Shown piece after piece: positions 7,976 through 13,094 of a stretch of DNA of 13,094 nucleotides. Origin of the DNA: Alphaproteobacteria bacterium (GTDB lineage Bacteria > Pseudomonadota > Alphaproteobacteria > UBA6615); the NCBI GenBank assembly GCA_030831135.1, contig JAURLR010000092.1, positions 1 through 13,094 on the forward strand. Direction: 5' to 3'. A program made the translations under genes and the position numbers. The notes under the pieces were generated by a model. That model worked only from the letters and a program-made list of their open reading frames with translations. It did not search any database and was not told the origin of the DNA. The first letter of the stretch is position 1, and each line of letters begins with the position of its first letter.

Positions 7976-7992
7976 CTGTGCGGATGGTGGCC

Positions 7993-10050
7993 ATGAGCGA
8001 AGCGTCAATCGAGCCTGACTATCAGGATATGGAGCGGGACCCACCCCGGGTGCCGGCACCATCGGGTATGCCGGGTGATGATATCCTGTTCGCGAGCCGC
8101 TACCGGATCCAGCCGGGCGTCATTCTGCCCCAACTTTGCACCTCGTCGGCCAAGGCCTATCTGGCCAGTGACGCCGAGGACTCCCAGAAAATCCTCTACG
8201 CGCTTGTCCTCGATCGCGCGATTCCAGCCCGGCACAGCGCCATCGTCAACGCAAAGGGGATTGTACACGAAGCCCTCGCAAAGCCGCTCCGATGGGGGCG
8301 CGTGTCCTGGAATGATGCGGGCCGTGAGGAAATCGTCATCATCTTGCCCCAGCCATCCGGCCCGCCGCTGATGCCCAGTCTGGACGCGACAATCCAGCCC
8401 TGGATGGCGCGGGAGATCAAACGCGATTTCCTTGTTCCGATTCTCGACCTGCTGCGGCGCATGCATGACGAGCGGGTCACCCATCGCAATATCCGGCCGA
8501 CGAATTTGTTCCGGAACGTGGATGACGGCACCGTGACCTCGGGTCAGGTCTATAGCGCGCCCCCCGGCTATGAGCAGCCCGCGATCTTCGAGCCACTGGA
8601 CCGCGTGCGATGCCTGCGACTGGGGCGCGGCGTGGGTGACATGTGCGACGAGATGTTCGCCATCGGTGTCACGATCATGTTGCTGGCACTGGGGCGGAAC
8701 CCGGCCGCCGATCTTGACGAGGATGAGTTGCTGCACCGCCGGATCGAGCTGGGCAGCTACAACGCCATGCTCGGCACCAACAAGCTGCCCTCTGAACTGG
8801 CATCGGTTGTCCGCTCGCTGATGCGCGATGACGCCCATGAGCGCTGGACCTTGGCGGATATTTCCAGCTGGGTTCACAGCGGCCGGATCAATCCCTCCCA
8901 GCCGACCCCGGGGGTGCGGGCAGACCGGCCGTTCGAATTCGGCGACCGGCTGGCGTTCACCGAACGTGAACTGGCCAATATTCTGACCCAGGACTGGGAC
9001 CGGGCCGTCAGGCTGGTGGCTGGCAAGGAAATTGAGCATTGGGTCGACCGCAGTCTGAAGAACCGGGATCTGGCCAAGCAGATTTCCGAATGCGCCGAAC
9101 CCGGTCCCAAGGGCCCCAAGCAGATGTCATCGGATATTCTGCTTTCACGGGTTCTGACCCTCCTCGACCCGACGGGGCCGATCTGTTTTCGCGGGATGCG
9201 GGTGATCCCGGACGGATTTGCCACGGTGACGCTCAGCGCGTTGCGCGACCGCAAGCTGGCCGCGGATTTCACCGAACTGATCGCCGGAAAGATGATGAAC
9301 TTCTGGCATGAGGTGCAACCGCGCCCGAAAACCTGGATGCTGGCGGCCAGCGAAGTCGCGGAGAAAGCCTCAATCTATCTGGCGAAGACGGATTCGGGAT
9401 TCTCGATCGAGCGTTGTGCCTATGAACTCAACCCCGCGCTGCCCTGCCTCAGCCCGTTGCTCAAGGGCAGCGCCCCCCTGCAGGTGCGCGAGTTGATCGA
9501 GACGATGGAGACCCATGCCGGTGATGGCAAGTTTCTGTTTGATCGCCATATCGCGGCTTTTTTGGGGGCCCGTATTCCCGGCAGTATTGACCAGGAGCTC
9601 AACGACATCGCCAAAGCGCGGGATGAATCCGCGATGCGTATCTCCCAGCTGCGCCTGCTGGCCTATGTGCAGAGCAAGAACAGCTCGACCATGACGACGA
9701 AGCTTTACGCCATGTTCCTCAAGCATCTGCAGCCGGTGCTCGACGATTATCACAACATTCCCATGCGCGAAAAACTGCAGCGCGCCGCGCGCAAGGCAGC
9801 ATCGCGCGGGAGCCTGAATGATCTCGTCCGCATTCTGGACAACAAGAAAAATCGCAGCTGGGACGCCAAGGGATTCGCGCTGGCGCGACGGCGGCACAAG
9901 CAACTCGATCAGGAACTCTACCGGATCAAGACCGACACCGCCGCAATACGGCGTCAGGCGACAAAAATGGGTCAGCAATTTGCGGCCAATATCGCCTGCG
10001 TGATCGGCATCGTGGTCCTTGCCGTTCTCGTGATCACGCGGACCGGGTAA
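7993..10050 (+). CDS. Tail-anchored pseudokinase (Ser/Thr kinase-like fold, catalytic residues lost)
   Basis: The product is 685 residues from ATG 7993. GTG 7978, ATG 7984 and GTG 7987 are also in frame, and none has a strong Shine-Dalgarno. Residues about 30-300 resemble a bacterial protein kinase. RRMHDERVTHRNIRPTNLF (156-174) aligns with the catalytic loop HRDxKxxN, with N166 for the catalytic Asp and R168 for the Lys. The beta-3 lysine is absent (YALVLDR, 69-75) and no DFG is seen. APPGYEQP, the helix-F segment CDEMFAIGVTIMLLALGRNP (D219) and a final RW pair (R284) follow as in the C-lobe. Residues about 310-620 are an unassigned, mostly helical region; 620-660 look coiled-coil and very basic. 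Residues 663-685 form one membrane helix at the extreme C terminus, so the body is probably cytoplasmic. The next gene starts four bases on. Role unknown; phosphotransfer is unlikely. Confidence 0.85.
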   Translation: MSEASIEPDYQDMERDPPRVPAPSGMPGDDILFASRYRIQPGVILPQLCTSSAKAYLASDAEDSQKILYALVLDRAIPARHSAIVNAKGIVHEALAKPLRWGRVSWNDAGREEIVIILPQPSGPPLMPSLDATIQPWMAREIKRDFLVPILDLLRRMHDERVTHRNIRPTNLFRNVDDGTVTSGQVYSAPPGYEQPAIFEPLDRVRCLRLGRGVGDMCDEMFAIGVTIMLLALGRNPAADLDEDELLHRRIELGSYNAMLGTNKLPSELASVVRSLMRDDAHERWTLADISSWVHSGRINPSQPTPGVRADRPFEFGDRLAFTERELANILTQDWDRAVRLVAGKEIEHWVDRSLKNRDLAKQISECAEPGPKGPKQMSSDILLSRVLTLLDPTGPICFRGMRVIPDGFATVTLSALRDRKLAADFTELIAGKMMNFWHEVQPRPKTWMLAASEVAEKASIYLAKTDSGFSIERCAYELNPALPCLSPLLKGSAPLQVRELIETMETHAGDGKFLFDRHIAAFLGARIPGSIDQELNDIAKARDESAMRISQLRLLAYVQSKNSSTMTTKLYAMFLKHLQPVLDDYHNIPMREKLQRAARKAASRGSLNDLVRILDNKKNRSWDAKGFALARRRHKQLDQELYRIKTDTAAIRRQATKMGQQFAANIACVIGIVVLAVLVITRTG

Positions 10051-10054
10051 CGTC

Positions 10055-10594
10055 ATGGCGAAAAGCAAAACCAAAGCCGTTGCGGCGGGCGGCGGGGGCG
10101 CACCGGGCAAAACCCGGATGGGCAACACCTATCTGCTCTCCATCCTTGCTCTGGTTGTTCTGGGACTTGTCGTGTTTGCGACACCGGCCTTTGTGGTCTT
10201 TGCCGTGGGCATCATCCCCTCGCTTGTGGCCGCCGTGATTGATCGCGAGCCCGGGCGCAATGCCACGATTGCGGTGACGGCAACCAATATGGCCGGGGTG
10301 GCCCCCTTCGTCATGGAATTGATGATGCACGGCGCGACCATGGGGCGTGCTGTCGGCATGATCAATGATGTTTTCGTGCTGGCGGTGATGTACGGGACAG
10401 CCGCGATCGGCTGGGCCCTTGTGCTGGGTATGCCCAAGGTGGCGGCGGTCTATATCAGCGTCAGCAACGACGCCAAGTCACAGGCCATGCGGCGCGAGCA
10501 GCGGCGCCTGATCGAAGACTGGGGTCAGGCAGTCACCGAGGCACCGGCGGCGGGCAAGAAACGAAAATCTACATCCGCCGCCAGTCCGGCCTGA
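10055..10594 (+). CDS. Small multi-pass inner membrane protein, unknown function
   Basis: The 179-residue product has a basic, Gly/Ala-rich cytoplasmic head (1-22). Two closely spaced hydrophobic helices follow (about 26-42 and 44-63), then a moderately hydrophobic stretch with NMAGVAPFVMELMMHG (78-93), a third helix (about 105-126, with MYGTAAIGWALVLG) and a charged tail rich in Arg and Lys (140-179). I recognise no catalytic motif. The gene begins four bases after the pseudokinase stop with only a weak Shine-Dalgarno, so its translation is probably coupled to that gene and the two products may form one membrane complex; that is inference from spacing. Its stop lies within a hairpin shared with the end of rpoH. 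Similar short proteins in Alphaproteobacteria are generally annotated as hypothetical. Confidence 0.82.
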   Translation: MAKSKTKAVAAGGGGAPGKTRMGNTYLLSILALVVLGLVVFATPAFVVFAVGIIPSLVAAVIDREPGRNATIAVTATNMAGVAPFVMELMMHGATMGRAVGMINDVFVLAVMYGTAAIGWALVLGMPKVAAVYISVSNDAKSQAMRREQRRLIEDWGQAVTEAPAAGKKRKSTSAASPA

Positions 10595-10615
10595 GGGCCG
10601 TCTGCGGCCTCAGGC
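10589..10615. terminator. Palindromic hairpin spanning the convergent ends of the membrane gene and rpoH
   Basis: GCCTGAGGGCCG (10589-10600) and CGGCCTCAGGC (10605-10615) pair over eleven positions with one bulged G and loop TCTG. The plus-strand stop TGA (10592-10594) and the rpoH stop (TCA at 10610-10612) lie opposite each other in the stem. Neither side has a T run, so any termination would be inefficient or need Rho. Only 15 bases separate the two genes. Confidence 0.55.
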
Positions 10616-11500
10616 GGCTGCGACCTGCGCTTCGATCGCCAGGTTCTTCATCGCCTTCTGGAGCTTCTCGAACGCGCGCACTTCGATCTGGCGCACCCGT
10701 TCACGGCTGATGTTGTATTCCTGGGACAGGTCTTCCAGCGTCACCGGATTTTCCTTGAGCCGGCGTTCGGTCAGGATGTGGCGTTCACGCTCGTTGAGGG
10801 ACCGCATCGCCTGGGTCAGCAATTCCCGGCGTTTTTCCAGTTCATCCTGCTCGACGAGTTCGATTTCCTGGGAATCGGAATCGTCAACCAGCCAGTCCAT
10901 CCACTCGCTGTCACCGTCGCCATCCTTGCGCAACGGGGCGTTGAGGGAGCCGTCGGGCCCCGCGAGGCGGCGGTTCATCTGCACCACGTCGTTTTCGGAA
11001 ACCTTCAGCTCCCGCGCGATATATGCGACCTGCTCGGGCGGCAGATCCCCTTCGTCGAGCGCCTTCAGCTGGCCCTTCATGCGGCGCAGGTTGAAGAACA
11101 GCTTCTTCTGGGCTGCCGTGGTCCCCATTTTGACCAGGCTCCACGAATGCAGGATGTATTCCTGGATCGAGGCGCGGATCCACCACATGGCATAGGTCGC
11201 GAGCCGGAAGCCCTTGTCGGCGTCGAATTTCTTGACCGCCTGCATCAGGCCCACATTGCCCTCGGAAATCAGTTCGGCTACCGGCAGGCCGTAGCCGCGA
11301 TAGCCCATGGCAATCTTCGCCACGAGCCGCAGATGGCTGGTGACCATCTTGTGGGCGGCCTCGACATCGCCGTGTTCTTCCCAGCGTTTGGCCAGCATGA
11401 ACTCCTCGCTGTGTTCGAGCATCGGAAACTTCCGGATTTCCTGCAGGTAACGCGAGAGATTGCCTTCTGGTGTCAGCGTGGGAAGCTGTGGGGTTGCCAT
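10610..11500 (-). CDS. rpoH: RNA polymerase heat-shock sigma factor (sigma-32)
   Basis: The 296-residue sigma factor directs RNA polymerase to heat-shock promoters (chaperones, proteases). Region 2 holds GLPVAELISEGNVGLMQAVKKFD and the core-binding and -10-melting segment RLATYAMWWIRASIQEYIL. QKKLFFNLR (about residues 131-139) is the RpoH box that separates this family from RpoD. Region 4 ends in a helix-turn-helix, TLEDLSQEYNISRERVRQIE, for the -35 element. Three ATGs stand in a row (11506, 11503, 11500). The AAGGA Shine-Dalgarno sits too close to the first and at about seven bases from the third, so I choose 11500. Alphaproteobacteria often carry more than one RpoH; which paralogue this is cannot be told here. 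The RluD-type gene lies upstream on the same strand, but rpoH seems to have its own promoter. Confidence 0.96.
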   Translation of the reverse strand: MATPQLPTLTPEGNLSRYLQEIRKFPMLEHSEEFMLAKRWEEHGDVEAAHKMVTSHLRLVAKIAMGYRGYGLPVAELISEGNVGLMQAVKKFDADKGFRLATYAMWWIRASIQEYILHSWSLVKMGTTAAQKKLFFNLRRMKGQLKALDEGDLPPEQVAYIARELKVSENDVVQMNRRLAGPDGSLNAPLRKDGDGDSEWMDWLVDDSDSQEIELVEQDELEKRRELLTQAMRSLNERERHILTERRLKENPVTLEDLSQEYNISRERVRQIEVRAFEKLQKAMKNLAIEAQVAAA

Positions 11501-11525
11501 CATCATATCCTTTCGCCGTTCCGGG

Positions 11526-11538
11526 AGCCGGACCGGCT
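11526..11538. repeat. 13-bp palindrome in the rpoH leader
   Basis: AGCCGG (11526-11531), one base, CCGGCT (11533-11538) form a perfect odd palindrome about 26 bases ahead of the rpoH start. It may be a protein site. The leader RNA is GC-rich here, so alternative pairings near the ribosome binding site are possible, but none is convincing as a thermosensor by eye. Confidence 0.35.
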
Positions 11539-11575
11539 TTACGCTCGGATTTTTATCGTTGTGAACCTACACACC

Positions 11576-11605
11576 AGATATGGCGTTTTTTGGCCGGTCT
11601 TCAAT
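11576..11605 (-). promoter_or_regulatory. Candidate sigma-32-type promoter of rpoH
   Basis: On the minus strand ATTGAAG (11605-11599) and CATATCT (11582-11576) are 16 bases apart. They compare with the heat-shock forms CTTGAAA and CYTATNT/CCCATNT at normal spacing, with two changes in the -35 and one or two in the -10. Transcription would begin near 11569, about 70 bases before rpoH and just after the RluD gene's stop. This would mean positive autoregulation, as known for rpoH in Caulobacter. Confidence 0.45.
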
Positions 11606-11608
11606 AGA

Positions 11609-12700
11609 TTAGATAGATTCTAAAAAACTCTTGAGATCAGACATATCCTGGGGGATTTCTGTTTGAAAATCAATGTGTTGGCCGGTTCCCGGATGCACGA
11701 ATCCCAGCCGGAACGCATGCAGTGCCTGCCGGGAGAAATCGGTCAGAATCGCGCCATCATCCCGGTCGAGCCCTTTTGGCAGCGCCCGGCGCGACCCGGC
11801 ACGCCCATAGGTCGGATCCCCGATCAGGGGATGTTTCCGGTGGGTCAAATGGACCCGGATCTGGTGGGTGCGCCCGGTTTCCAGCTTGCATTCGATCAGG
11901 CTGGCCAGACCCTCGCCATAGGATTTGATCGTGCGGTAATGGGTCCGCGCGGGTTTTCCGTTGCGTGTGACCACGGCCATTTTCTTGCGGTTCTGCGGGT
12001 GCCGTCCGATCGGACCGTCGATGACCCCGGCCGGTGGCATGGGACGGCCCCAGATCATCGCCCGGTAGGCGCGGTCGACGCTGCGTTCGGAAAACTGTGT
12101 GACCAGGGATGCATGCGCTTCAGCGGTCTTGGCTGCCACCATGACGCCGCTGGTGTCCTTGTCGAGCCGGTGCACGATGCCCGGCCGTTTTACCCCGCCG
12201 ATCCCGGTCAGGTCTGCCCCGCAATGGGCGATCAGGGCGTTGACCAGCGTGTGATCCGGGTTGCCCGGCGCGGGATGGACAACCAGCCCGGCAGGCTTGT
12301 CGAGCACGATCAGGTGGGCATCTTCATGCAGGATCGACAGGTCCATCGCCTGACCGAGGGGCACCGCGTCCACGGCAGCGGGGATCGTGACCACCAGCTG
12401 GTCACCCGGCGACACCTTGAGCGCAGGCTGGCGGCAGCTCTCGTCATTGCGCGAGACCTGACCGGCCTCGATCAGGGCCTTCAGGCGCGAGCGCGACAGC
12501 CCGGCCAGGGATTCGGTCAGCACGCGATCGAGCCGTTGCCCGGCTTGGGCGTTGGAAACCGAAACCCGTTCCACCTGCGGCGCGGTTCGGGGTCCGCTCT
12601 CGGCTTGCGTTCCGCCCTGTGCATTGTCTTTCTGCGTCAAGATTCTAAACTGCCGGTCGGTTTTTGGAGGGAATGATGAGCGCAGGCGCTTTGAAGGCAT
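11609..12700 (-). CDS. rluD: RluA/RluD-family 23S rRNA pseudouridine synthase
   Basis: The product isomerises uridine to pseudouridine in RNA; RluD members act on 23S rRNA helix 69, important for ribosome assembly. An S4 RNA-binding domain (about residues 45-105; GQRLDRVLTESLAGLSRSRLKALIEAG) precedes the catalytic domain (about 118-345). There IVLDKPAGLVVHPAPG and RPGIVHRLDKDTSGVMV hold the family signature; D180 in HRLDKDTSG is the expected nucleophile. TGRTHQIRVHL and PLIGDPTYG are the later motifs. RluA, RluC and RluD share these, so the exact target is inferred from the S4 domain and overall layout. The start is unsure. ATG 12700 would overlap the divergent gene and gives 363 residues; TTG 12640 and GTG 12574 fit better with a divergent promoter region, and none has a clear Shine-Dalgarno. 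It ends just ahead of the rpoH promoter. Confidence 0.92.
   Translation of the reverse strand: MPSKRLRSSFPPKTDRQFRILTQKDNAQGGTQAESGPRTAPQVERVSVSNAQAGQRLDRVLTESLAGLSRSRLKALIEAGQVSRNDESCRQPALKVSPGDQLVVTIPAAVDAVPLGQAMDLSILHEDAHLIVLDKPAGLVVHPAPGNPDHTLVNALIAHCGADLTGIGGVKRPGIVHRLDKDTSGVMVAAKTAEAHASLVTQFSERSVDRAYRAMIWGRPMPPAGVIDGPIGRHPQNRKKMAVVTRNGKPARTHYRTIKSYGEGLASLIECKLETGRTHQIRVHLTHRKHPLIGDPTYGRAGSRRALPKGLDRDDGAILTDFSRQALHAFRLGFVHPGTGQHIDFQTEIPQDMSDLKSFLESI
12624..12651 (+). promoter_or_regulatory. Candidate promoter of the DUF6476-like gene
   Basis: TTGTCT (12624-12629), 16 bases, then TAAACT (12646-12651) make a moderate sigma-70 match, four of six at each element, about 25 bases before the gene's start. 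It lies inside the long version of the rluD reading frame. Confidence 0.35.
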
Positions 12701-12978
12701 TGGTCATTGGGATGGGCGTTCTCATCATGATCGCATTCGCGGTGGCGGTGTGGGGCATTGTCGGCTCGTCCACGCGCGACGGCAACGGCGCGATTGCAAA
12801 AGATTTGCGTGATCTGAGCCTCGGCCTGCCCGACGGGTGCGATATTCGCAGCGCCCAGAGCGCGGGCGACCGCCTGACCATCGTTACCGACGGCCCCGCC
12901 GGCCTGCGCGACGAGTGCATGCGGGTCTTTGTCATAGATACAGCGACCGGCGAAATCCAGGCCGGCATCCGCCCCTGA
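12676..12978 (+). CDS. Small single-pass membrane protein, DUF6476-like
   Basis: The 100-residue product has one N-terminal membrane helix (ALVIGMGVLIMIAFAVAVWGIV, about residues 8-29). A small soluble domain follows in which SLGLPDGCDIRSAQSAGDRLTIVTDG and MRVFVIDTATGEIQAGI suggest beta strands. The late pattern V-x-V-I-D-x-x-T-G-E is what I remember from DUF6476, a family of short alphaproteobacterial proteins often found divergent from an RluD-type gene with rpoH nearby; that context is seen here. Two cysteines (C50 and about C83) lie in the soluble part. GGAGG at 12666-12670 is best spaced for ATG 12676; ATG 12673 and TTG 12664 are also in frame but too close to or overlapping it. No function is known. 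The family name is recalled, not searched. Confidence 0.8.
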   Translation: MSAGALKALVIGMGVLIMIAFAVAVWGIVGSSTRDGNGAIAKDLRDLSLGLPDGCDIRSAQSAGDRLTIVTDGPAGLRDECMRVFVIDTATGEIQAGIRP

Positions 12979-13000
12979 TTGCCCGGTGATTGGCCGGTGA
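12979..13000 (+). repeat. Tandem 11-bp direct repeat
   Basis: TTGCCCGGTGA (12979-12989) is followed directly by TTGGCCGGTGA (12990-13000), with one mismatch. It begins right after the stop codon at 12976-12978 and ends 12 bases before the tRNA promoter. It may be simple slippage or a protein site; nothing else supports a role. Confidence 0.5.
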
Positions 13001-13012
13001 TCGCCGCACAGC

Positions 13013-13041
13013 TTGTAAAGCCCCGCCGCTTCGTCTATATC
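13013..13041 (+). promoter_or_regulatory. Promoter of the tRNA-Glu gene
   Basis: TTGTAA (13013-13018) and TATATC (13036-13041) are separated by exactly 17 bases. A GC-rich stretch (GCCGGTGC) follows the -10, the discriminator type found at stable-RNA promoters under stringent control. Transcription would start near 13048, about 20 bases before the mature tRNA 5' end. Confidence 0.6.
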
Positions 13042-13068
13042 GCCGGTGCTGTTTTGCAGAGCCACACT

Positions 13069-13094
13069 GTCCCGTTCGTCTAGTGGCCTAGGAC
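13069..13094 (+). tRNA. tRNA-Glu, first 26 bases (cut by window edge)
   Basis: From 13069 the sequence GTCCCGTTCGTCTAGTGGCC and the six bases after it match the start of bacterial tRNA-Glu, including E. coli's, nearly base for base. The acceptor strand is GTCCCGT (1-7), TC fills positions 8-9, and the D arm pairs GTCT with GGAC around AGTGGCCTA. The anticodon lies beyond the window, so the UUC or CUC isoacceptor is not shown; identity rests on this highly typical 5' half. Confidence 0.87.

Noticed and set aside
7993..8900. Active serine/threonine protein kinase
   Set aside because: The catalytic Asp, loop Lys, beta-3 Lys and DFG are all missing, so catalysis by the usual mechanism is not expected.
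10778..11623. 281-residue plus-strand open frame opposite rpoH
   Set aside because: No start signal or motif; fully explained as the complement of rpoH.
11663..12676. 337-residue plus-strand open frame opposite rluD
   Set aside because: Composition typical of a shadow of a GC-rich gene; rluD on the other strand has all family motifs.
13069..13094. Integration (att) site or mobile element at the tRNA gene
   Set aside because: Only 26 bases of the tRNA are present, and there is no integrase or repeated tRNA end in the window.
1..13094. CRISPR array, insertion sequence or prophage
   Set aside because: No regularly spaced repeats, transposase, terminal inverted repeats or phage genes were seen.

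Overview
The window looks like chromosomal housekeeping DNA from a GC-rich alphaproteobacterium. The support is the alphaproteobacterial type of SerC, a HisZ subunit (the short-form ATP phosphoribosyltransferase system), an RpoH sigma factor with a clear RpoH box next to an RluD-type gene and a divergent DUF6476-like gene, an alphaproteobacterial-style tRNA-Glu start, and a CtrA-like TTAA-N7-TTAC box. I cannot place it below class. A stalked or marine lineage (Maricaulis/Hyphomonas-like) or a Rhodospirillales-like lineage would fit, but this is a guess. I see no insertion sequence, phage gene, CRISPR array or other sign of recent transfer.

Layout, left to right. Bases 1-381 are the 3' end of an SLC13/DASS-type anion permease. 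From 382 to 3320 is a serine biosynthesis unit: a candidate promoter, a structured leader resembling the serC leader RNA, serC and serA. A secreted 157-residue protein of unknown function follows (3485-3958). On the minus strand (4083-5156) lies an OmpA-like outer membrane gene whose reading frame is broken by one in-frame TAA at codon 80. A divergent intergenic region leads to hisZ and purA, 11 bases apart and probably one transcript. After a terminator-like hairpin comes a two-gene unit, 7993-10594: a tail-anchored kinase-like protein lacking the catalytic residues (a pseudokinase) and a small multi-pass membrane protein. This unit converges on rpoH (minus strand), and the two genes' ends share one palindromic hairpin. 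Behind rpoH, on the same strand, is an RluD-family pseudouridine synthase, and divergent from it a small single-pass DUF6476-like protein. The window ends inside the first 26 bases of a tRNA-Glu gene with its own promoter.

How the parts fit: serC and serA carry out two consecutive steps from 3-phosphoglycerate towards serine. HisZ and PurA both belong to nucleotide-linked biosynthesis: HisZ regulates an ATP- and PRPP-consuming enzyme, and PurA commits IMP to AMP. RpoH controls the heat-shock response and may drive its own transcription from a sigma-32-like promoter just behind the RluD gene.

The least described part is the pseudokinase and membrane-protein pair, preceded by a CtrA-like box and a strong inverted repeat. 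The most unusual sequence event is the nonsense codon in the OmpA-like gene. No search or folding program was available, so family names rest on motifs read by eye.
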